A DNA stretch of 40,969 nt from Pseudomonadota bacterium (lineage in GTDB: Bacteria; Pseudomonadota; Gammaproteobacteria; Burkholderiales; Burkholderiaceae_C), in assembly GCA_018241185.1 (NCBI GenBank), contig JAFEEH010000218.1:1-40969 (forward strand), given 5' to 3'. The notes under the pieces were generated by a model that made no database searches, was not told the origin of the DNA, and worked only from the letters and a program-made list of their open reading frames with translations. Within the stretch, counting starts at the first letter, position 1. Each line of letters begins with the position of its first letter. This document shows, piece by piece, positions 35,824 through 40,969 of this stretch. Position numbers and translations under genes: made by a program.

Positions 35824-36312
35824 ATGCCGACGTCTCCGCTCACCCACTTCGATGCCGAGGGCCAAGCCCACATGGTCGACGTGGCCGCCAAGCCCGCCAC
35901 CCACCGCGTGGCCGTCGCCACCGGCGCCATCGAGATGCGCGCCGAGACGCTGGCGCTGATCGAGTCGGGCAGCGCGAAGAAGGGCGACGTGCTGGGCGTG
36001 GCGCGCATTGCCGGCATCCAGGCCGCCAAGAAGACCAGCGACCTCATCCCGCTGTGTCATCCGCTGGCCCTGACCCGCGTGGCCGTGGCCTTCGAGACCG
36101 CGGATTCACCGGTGCCCCAGGTGCGCTGCACCGCCACTGTCGAGACCGTCGGGCCCACCGGCGTCGAGATGGAAGCGCTGACCGCGGTGCAGGTGGCGCT
36201 GCTGACCGTCTACGACATGTGCAAGGCGGCCGATCGCGGCATGACGATCACGGGCGTGCACGTGGTCGAGAAGCACGGGGGCAAGTCGGGCAGCTGGGTG
36301 GCCGGCGCCTGA
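35824..36312 (+). CDS. moaC: Cyclic pyranopterin monophosphate synthase
   Basis: The 162-aa molybdenum-cofactor enzyme converts the MoaA product 3',8-cH2GTP to cPMP. Hallmarks are [29 protein letters not shown] with the catalytic His region, and [23 protein letters not shown] with the DM-K catalytic segment. ATG 35824 matches MoaC starts; TATGAT at 35793 may be its -10, with TTGTCG at a short 14-nt spacing. It is divergent from the M48 gene and convergent with the ligase gene. No other mo- genes are in the window. Confidence 0.95.
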   Translation: MPTSPLTHFDAEGQAHMVDVAAKPATHRVAVATGAIEMRAETLALIESGSAKKGDVLGVARIAGIQAAKKTSDLIPLCHPLALTRVAVAFETADSPVPQVRCTATVETVGPTGVEMEALTAVQVALLTVYDMCKAADRGMTITGVHVVEKHGGKSGSWVAGA

Positions 36313-36328
36313 GCGGCAACGGCCTTCT

Positions 36329-38041
36329 TCAATCCGCCGGCAGGCTGCCCAGCCAGCGCAGGTAGTCCTCCGGGTACGCGGCGCGAAAGCGCGTCAGCTG
36401 GGCCTCCACCTCTTCGTCGGCTCCAAGGAACGAGGCCGCCTGGATGCGCTTGACCACCACGCGCGGCTCCGGCGAGAAATGCAGCATCTCGCCGGTCAGG
36501 TCGTACATGGCCGCCGCATTGCCGCGCGTGACTGGCGTGAGCGTGAGATCGGCGAACTTCACGGCATCGCCGAAGAACCACGAGCGGCCACGCAAGCGGT
36601 CGAGCGTGTGCTCGCGCCAGGCCGGCAGGCGCTCGGCGCGCGGCAGGTAGATCTGGCTCACACGGGTGTAGTCCCAGGCGACCCCGGCCAGAAATGCTAT
36701 CGAAATCGTAGCAGCCAGCGCAGCCACGACGGGCGCAAACGGCCAATTCGGCTTAGAAATGGCGACCGGACGGCCGGGCCAGAGGAAGCCCAGGCAGAGG
36801 CCGAACACCAGCTGGAACGGTGCGTACCAGAGCGGGTATTCGAGCAGGCTGTGCAGCACGATCACGCCCAGCAAACCCCACACCATGATCCGCGCCGGAT
36901 CGCGTTCGGCCCAGGGCCGCGCCCGCAGCACCATCCAGACAAAGCCGCCGCAGATCGCCACGGCCGCCGGGATGCCCAGCGTCACCGCCAGATGCAGTGG
37001 CAGGTTGTGCGCGTTGTCGAGGATCTCGACGAAGCGCTCGCCGGCATACAGGTGGCTGTAGTGGGCATGGCTCAACTCGCCCCAGCCCCAGCCGCGCCAG
37101 GGGTGTTCGGCGATCAGCTCGAGGACGTTCTGCCAGAGCACGAGGCGGCTGTGGCCCGGCGGGGCGCCCTCGCGCAGGCGCGAGACCATGCCTTCGACGT
37201 TGCCGCTGGGGAGGCGGGGGAGGAGCCAGGCGGCGCCGGCATACAGCGGTAGGGCGGCCAGCACGAGGGCCGGGTGCGCCAGGCGCGCGGTGACGTGGGC
37301 GGCTGACCGGCGTTGCTGCCGGGCCAGCCAAGTCGCGACGGCGATGACGCACGCCAGTTCGAGCAGGCCCGTCCGCGACGTCGACGCCGCCAACCCCACG
37401 ACCAGCCACGCTGTGGCGATCCCCCACCCTGTTCGACCGCCAGCCGACGCCCGCGCCTGCAGCCAGAGCGCCGCCACCAGCCCCATGCAGCACAGGGACG
37501 CGAACTGGTTGCGCTGCCGCAGGTTCCCGTAGGCCATGCCAAGGGGCTCCATGGGAACAGCGGCCCAAGGTGTCAGCCAGGCCGCGTGCCCGAAATACTG
37601 GACCAGCCCGATGGCCACGCTGACGCACGCGGCCAGTGCCATTCCGTGGCCGAGGGCCAGAGAAGGATCGTCTGCATAGGCGCCTTCCGGACCCATGCGT
37701 CGGCCCGCCAGGAAACCGCACCCCATCACGAACAGTGCTCCTGCAAGGCCGACGCCGGAGATCGCCGCCAGGGCGACGCCCATCAAAAACGCGGCGGTTG
37801 GCCCGCGCACGCCGCTCGTACCAGGGCCGGACCGGCATCGGCCTATTGCCAGCACCGTCGCCAGCAGCACGGCACATCCGCCTGTGAAAAGGGCTTGCCA
37901 TGCATTTCCCAACGGTCCGCCGGCCAACGGAAACAAGAAGGGAACGGCCACAAGCGCGGCGACCGCGCGACATCGGCCTGCATGCGCCGCTCGGGCCGGA
38001 ACGGCCGCGCGGCTCAGCGCGCCCCCGCGACCGGCCGACAA
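36329..38041 (-). CDS. PglL-like O-oligosaccharyltransferase / O-antigen ligase
   Basis: The 570-aa polytopic inner-membrane protein of the Wzy/WaaL/PglL superfamily has about 11-12 TM helices, NLRQRNQFASLCCMGL, and the large periplasmic loop with GWGWGELSHAHYSHL and EILDNAHNLPLHLAVTLGIP. A soluble C-terminal Wzy_C_2-type tail (about 450-570) follows. PglL/TfpO enzymes transfer lipid-linked glycan to pilin Ser/Thr; the divergent minor-pilin operon supports pilin glycosylation but is only context. The TTG at 38041 is the longest start; a GTG near the first TM is possible. The TM segment at about 428-449 (SKPNWPFAPVV ... ISIAFLAG) is translated from repeat copy G. Confidence 0.85.
   Translation of the reverse strand: MSAGRGGALSRAAVPARAAHAGRCRAVAALVAVPFLFPLAGGPLGNAWQALFTGGCAVLLATVLAIGRCRSGPGTSGVRGPTAAFLMGVALAAISGVGLAGALFVMGCGFLAGRRMGPEGAYADDPSLALGHGMALAACVSVAIGLVQYFGHAAWLTPWAAVPMEPLGMAYGNLRQRNQFASLCCMGLVAALWLQARASAGGRTGWGIATAWLVVGLAASTSRTGLLELACVIAVATWLARQQRRSAAHVTARLAHPALVLAALPLYAGAAWLLPRLPSGNVEGMVSRLREGAPPGHSRLVLWQNVLELIAEHPWRGWGWGELSHAHYSHLYAGERFVEILDNAHNLPLHLAVTLGIPAAVAICGGFVWMVLRARPWAERDPARIMVWGLLGVIVLHSLLEYPLWYAPFQLVFGLCLGFLWPGRPVAISKPNWPFAPVVAALAATISIAFLAGVAWDYTRVSQIYLPRAERLPAWREHTLDRLRGRSWFFGDAVKFADLTLTPVTRGNAAAMYDLTGEMLHFSPEPRVVVKRIQAASFLGADEEVEAQLTRFRAAYPEDYLRWLGSLPAD
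36695..36759 (+). repeat. Dispersed repeat copy G, inside the ligase coding region
   Basis: GCTA-TCGAAATCG-TAGC head, GCGCAGCCACGACGGGCGC second arm and tail GGCCAATTCGGCTTAGAAA. Read on the minus strand in frame with the ligase it encodes ISKPNWPFAPVVAALAATISIA, in the same phase as copy F and with the same one-base tail insertion. Confidence 0.85.
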
Positions 38042-38233
38042 ACGGCACGCTGGTCAGGATCGGCGGCGTTCGCTTTTTTCACAAATATAAACATGATGAA
38101 ACATTCGTCAGCTGCAAGTTTGCAACCGTGTGCCAGGAGTCCGGGACGCCGATGCAGCGCGACAAGACGAGGCCACTGGAAGCGTGGCGACATGACGGGC
38201 GTCGGCGCCTTGGCGAGACGGATCAAGGACGGG
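38042..38233. promoter_or_regulatory. Divergent promoter region between ligase and minor-pilin genes
   Basis: The 192-base gap has a short A/T-rich island (38074-38106, with TTTTTTC, TATAAA and TTCACA) that stands out in the GC-rich surroundings and probably holds promoters for fimT and perhaps for the ligase. I cannot fix the exact boxes; no sigma-54 GG-N10-GC element is apparent. AAGGA is 4 nt before the fimT ATG. Confidence 0.4.
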
Positions 38234-38725
38234 ATGAAAACACAGACGATGACAGCCACGCACGGGGCGAAGCAGGACGGCTTCACCCTGATCGAGGCCA
38301 TGGTGGTGGTCGCGCTGGTCGCTATTCTGGCGGCGGTGGCGGCGCCTTCCTTCACAACGCTGATTGCGAATCAGCGGGTGAACGCGTCTGCCCAAGAGCT
38401 CCAAGCGCTCTTCCAGCTCGCACGCGCCGAGGCTGTCTACCAGCGCACAGCCAGCACCGTCACCGCATCGGGGCAGAAATGGGAGGCCAAGGTCGGAGCC
38501 AAGGTGCTGCGTGAGGCCGTGCTTCCCGACGCTGTGACCGCGACGCCCGCCTCGGCCAACGGCGTGAGTTTTGATGTCACCGGCACCGCCAAGCCGGCCG
38601 CCGGCAGTGCGCCGTACCTGGTGTCGCTATCGGCCGCCAAGGCGTCCAGCGTTCAGTGCGTCAGCGTGACGGGGGCGGGCCTGGTCCGCCAGGTCCGCAA
38701 GCTGGCAACCGAAAGCTGCTCCTGA
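38234..38725 (+). CDS. fimT: GspH/FimT-family minor pseudopilin
   Basis: The 163-aa prepilin has leader MKTQTMTATHGAKQDG cut before FTLIEAMVVVALVAILAAVA, with the conserved Glu5 and the N-methylation Phe1. The body has two Cys near the C-terminus (VQCVSV ... ESCS) that could form the disulphide loop. ATG 38234 is preferred (AAGGA just upstream, normal leader length); ATG 38192 and 38249 are alternatives. It is the first gene of the pilus-tip operon; with PilV/W/X it primes type IV pilus assembly. Confidence 0.88.
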   Translation: MKTQTMTATHGAKQDGFTLIEAMVVVALVAILAAVAAPSFTTLIANQRVNASAQELQALFQLARAEAVYQRTASTVTASGQKWEAKVGAKVLREAVLPDAVTATPASANGVSFDVTGTAKPAAGSAPYLVSLSAAKASSVQCVSVTGAGLVRQVRKLATESCS

Positions 38726-38747
38726 ACCCTCCGCGCCGCAAACCGCC

Positions 38748-39281
38748 ATGCACACCCAGTCCATGTCCAAGTCATCCAGAGTCAGCGGCTTCGGGCTGAT
38801 CGAAGTCCTGGTGGCCGTCCTGCTCGTGAGCATCGGCCTGCTCGGTGCCGCTGGCATGCATGTGCGCGCCGTCGAATACACCATGGACACAGAGCGCCGC
38901 CAGATGGCGGCCATGGTGGCCTCCGAGCTGATGGAAACCATGCGCGGCGACACCGCCACCGTGCTGCAGGCCACCGGCGTGCCCAAGACCGACCTGGGCG
39001 GCTACACGAAGGCGAAGGCCACCGCACTGCCCACCATCACGACCGCGGATTGCCAGCCGCTCGCCAGCGAGCCGGCCAAACGCCTGGGCTGCTGGGGGGC
39101 GCGTGCGAAACGCGTCATCCCGGAGCTCAAGGACGACTTGATCACGAGCGATTTCGCCGTCGCGGTGGATGCGACATCCAACTTGGTGTCCATCACGGTG
39201 GCCTGGCCGGTCAAGAAAGGCCAATGCCTGGACGGTAACGACAATGACTACTGCACCTACACCCTGCGCTCGCGCCTCTGA
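38748..39281 (+). CDS. pilV: Minor pilin PilV
   Basis: The 177-aa prepilin has leader ...SKSSRVSG cut before FGLIEVLVAVLLVSIGLLGAAGM, as in PilV, followed by VEYTMDTERRQMAAMVASELMETMR. Several Cys and a DGNDNDYC tail resemble other betaproteobacterial PilV proteins. ATG 38763 gives a shorter leader and is an alternative. It overlaps pilW by 38 nt. Confidence 0.88.
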   Translation: MHTQSMSKSSRVSGFGLIEVLVAVLLVSIGLLGAAGMHVRAVEYTMDTERRQMAAMVASELMETMRGDTATVLQATGVPKTDLGGYTKAKATALPTITTADCQPLASEPAKRLGCWGARAKRVIPELKDDLITSDFAVAVDATSNLVSITVAWPVKKGQCLDGNDNDYCTYTLRSRL

Positions 39282-40131
39282 GCTCGGCGCGCGCTCCGCC
39301 GCCGGCATCAGCCAGCGAGGCATCTCGCTGGTGGAGATCATGGTCGCGATGGCCATTGGCCTGGTCATCGTGCTGATCGCCACCACGGTCTACACGCAGG
39401 GCGTTTCCAACTTCAGCTTTCGCACGGGCCAGAGCGAGAACCTCGGGAACAGCCGATACGCCCTCGAAACGCTTGAGAGCGCCTTCACCAAGGCCGGGTA
39501 TCGCCGCGACCCAACTCAGAAGATGAAACTCGCGTTTCCTGCAACCGCGAGTGCGCATGCGAACGGATGCCAATTCGCCGCAGGCGAGGCCATCAAAGTG
39601 CTAAGCGCTGGCGTCTTGTGCATTCGCTTCCAGGCACGAGACAAGGACGAAAAGGACTGCGCAGGAACGGCTGCCGGCATCAACAGCCTAACCGCCTACG
39701 AAGCGCCCCCGGCGCCCGCAGTGGGCGCCGGCCTGTTCGTCGAAAAGTATTTGGTCCGAAACGGCTCGCTGGTCTGCCTGTCGGCCAACGAAGACAAGGA
39801 CACCGGCCTGGGCACAGCGGTCGCAGACGGCGTGCGCGATGTTCTCTTCGAATATGGCGTCGGCAAGGCACCTGTTGACGATGACTCTTTGGCTGAGCGG
39901 AAGATCGAAAGCTACAAGACATCAAACCCCGCGGCAGACGAGGTGATTCGCTCGCTGCGCTACAGCTTCCTCTTCTCAAGCACCGCCGGTGGACTTACCG
40001 GCGGCATGGAATCGACCGTCTGCACGCGCTGGACGAACTTGGGTGGAACAGCTGCCAGTTGCGACACCGCCAAGGGACAGCTGTACCAGGTCGCCAGCGG
40101 CGCACTCACCCTTCGGAATCTGATGCCATGA
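39244..40131 (+). CDS. pilW: Minor pilin PilW
   Basis: The 295-aa prepilin-like protein has processing motif SQRG before ISLVEIMVAMAIGLVIVLIATTVY. Residue +1 is Ile instead of Phe, while Glu5 is kept. The following SRYALETLESAFTKAGYR is typical of PilW. It starts at ATG 39244 inside pilV (38-nt overlap) and ends in a 4-nt overlap with pilX, so expression is tightly coupled. Codon third positions look somewhat less GC-rich than in the housekeeping genes. Confidence 0.88.
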   Translation: MTTAPTPCARASELGARSAAGISQRGISLVEIMVAMAIGLVIVLIATTVYTQGVSNFSFRTGQSENLGNSRYALETLESAFTKAGYRRDPTQKMKLAFPATASAHANGCQFAAGEAIKVLSAGVLCIRFQARDKDEKDCAGTAAGINSLTAYEAPPAPAVGAGLFVEKYLVRNGSLVCLSANEDKDTGLGTAVADGVRDVLFEYGVGKAPVDDDSLAERKIESYKTSNPAADEVIRSLRYSFLFSSTAGGLTGGMESTVCTRWTNLGGTAASCDTAKGQLYQVASGALTLRNLMP

Positions 40132-40703
40132 CCATCCGCGCTCTGCGCCACCTCGCCGCACTACCTTCCCGCCGCGCCCAGACTGGCGCTGCCCTTTTCG
40201 TCGCCATGATCATGGTGCTGCTCCTGCTCGTAATCGCGGTGGCAGGGATGCGGACCGTCACCTTGGAATCTCGCATCGGCGGCAACATGTTGCAGAGCCA
40301 CCGCATGCAGGAAACGGCCGACGGCACACTGCGCGAAGGCGAGCGGGCGATTCAGGCTTACGGCATTTCGCTGCCGCAGTGCGCATCCGACGCGACCTCC
40401 GTCGTCGATGGCACCAAGCCCTGTTTCCTCTCGGAGGCAAAGTCTGACGCGCTGGCCCTGAAAACCAACTTCGCAGTGAGCGCTAAGGCCGCCGGCTTTG
40501 ACAAGCCGAACGGCTACTGGTATCCGCGCCACGTGGACTGCGTGGTGCCCAAAGGCGAAGGCCTTAGCGCGCTGCTGAAGTGCGAAACCGGGAGCACGGA
40601 GTACTACGAGGTGAATGCCCAGGCAACCGCCAAAGACGAGCCTCAGTCTTGCGGCCCCGACGCGCTGTGCTTGCGCTCCTCCATCAACCTGTTCATCAAA
40701 TGA
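40128..40703 (+). CDS. pilX: Minor pilin PilX
   Basis: The 191-aa protein has the PilX N-terminal pattern QTGAALFVAMIMVLLLLVIAVAGMR, followed by LESRIGGNMLQSHRMQETADGTLREGERAI. It lacks Glu5, as usual for PilX, and has paired Cys residues in the C-terminal half. The start overlaps the pilW stop (ATGA). Confidence 0.88.
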   Translation: MTIRALRHLAALPSRRAQTGAALFVAMIMVLLLLVIAVAGMRTVTLESRIGGNMLQSHRMQETADGTLREGERAIQAYGISLPQCASDATSVVDGTKPCFLSEAKSDALALKTNFAVSAKAAGFDKPNGYWYPRHVDCVVPKGEGLSALLKCETGSTEYYEVNAQATAKDEPQSCGPDALCLRSSINLFIK

Positions 40704-40722
40704 CCCGCCGAGGAAACGCAAC

Positions 40723-40969
40723 ATGGTGAAGACCTCGACTTTCGATCGCCCCCCGTTCCGGGCGTTCCATGCCTTCGGGCTGCTGATGGCAGCCGTCGCC
40801 CTGTTCGCCGGCCAGCACCTGGCCAGCGCCCAAAGCACGACAGAAACCGCGCTTTCGCAGACGCCGCTTTTCGTCAGCCAGAGTTACCCCCCGCTCAACA
40901 TGCTGGTGATGGGCCGCGACCACAAGATGTACTACGAGGCCTACAACGACGCCTCGGATCTCGACGGCG
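40723..40969 (+). CDS. pilY1: PilY1 pilus-tip adhesin, 5' part only
   Basis: The first 82 codons are present; the gene continues past the window end. There is a signal peptide (FGLLMAAVALFAGQHLASAQ), then LSQTPLFVSQSYPPLNMLVMGRDHKMYYEAYNDASDLDG, which is the characteristic N-terminus of betaproteobacterial PilY1. AGGA is 8 nt before the ATG, 19 nt after the pilX stop. PilY1 sits at the pilus tip with the minor pilins and acts in adhesion and mechanosensing. Confidence 0.88.
   Translation, partial: MVKTSTFDRPPFRAFHAFGLLMAAVALFAGQHLASAQSTTETALSQTPLFVSQSYPPLNMLVMGRDHKMYYEAYNDASDLDG

Overview
The window is a GC-rich stretch of a betaproteobacterial chromosome, most likely Comamonadaceae (Variovorax/Acidovorax/Hydrogenophaga relatives). 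The evidence is the gene repertoire (glnE-rlpA beside yhdP, a DUF3717 protein, a proteobacterial-type PurB, Burkholderiales-style minor pilins and PilY1), very high GC at third codon positions, and seven copies of a short dispersed repeat that I associate with this family. I see no phage, insertion sequence, CRISPR, rRNA or tRNA.

Layout. 1-13.5 kb: an OmpA-like lipoprotein; a minus-strand run yhdP > carbon-nitrogen hydrolase > sensor kinase > FixJ-type regulator; divergently glnE and rlpA; then an ECF41-type sigma factor with an apparent autoregulatory promoter. 13.6-22.3 kb: a ferritin-like di-iron protein, an exported glutathione peroxidase, and a seven-gene plus-strand operon (FAD oxidoreductase, DUF1365, cyclopropane-fatty-acid synthase, chalcone-isomerase-like protein, MFS carrier, DUF3833 lipoprotein, SDR). 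This resembles the membrane-lipid and singlet-oxygen response clusters of other proteobacteria. 22.3-28.8 kb: housekeeping and small genes (GST, purB, a DUF1566-like lipoprotein, yaeQ, DUF2007, DUF3717/DUF1289), then a yybP-ykoY-type manganese riboswitch driving a TerC-family exporter and an unknown membrane-anchored protein, and a small 4-TM membrane protein. 28.8-36.3 kb: a stand-alone FAAL-PCP-C-A-PCP lipopeptide synthetase without a release domain, an M48 periplasmic protease and moaC. 36.3-41 kb: a PglL-like O-oligosaccharyltransferase/O-antigen ligase divergent from the minor-pilin operon fimT-pilV-pilW-pilX-pilY1, which runs off the end.

The most unusual structure is a dispersed element of about 63 bp with an exact GCTA-N9-TAGC head, a GC-rich second hairpin and a GGCCgATTTGGCTTGAAA-like tail. 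It occurs seven times, always in the same orientation. Two copies (M48 protease, PglL-like ligase) lie inside genes and are translated in the same phase, supplying a signal-peptide or transmembrane segment. A third, read on the opposite strand, sits exactly where the signal peptide of the chalcone-isomerase-like protein should be. Other notable items are the TGTCACA-N16-CGTC promoter that would make the ECF41 mRNA leaderless, and the orphan lipo-glycine NRPS.
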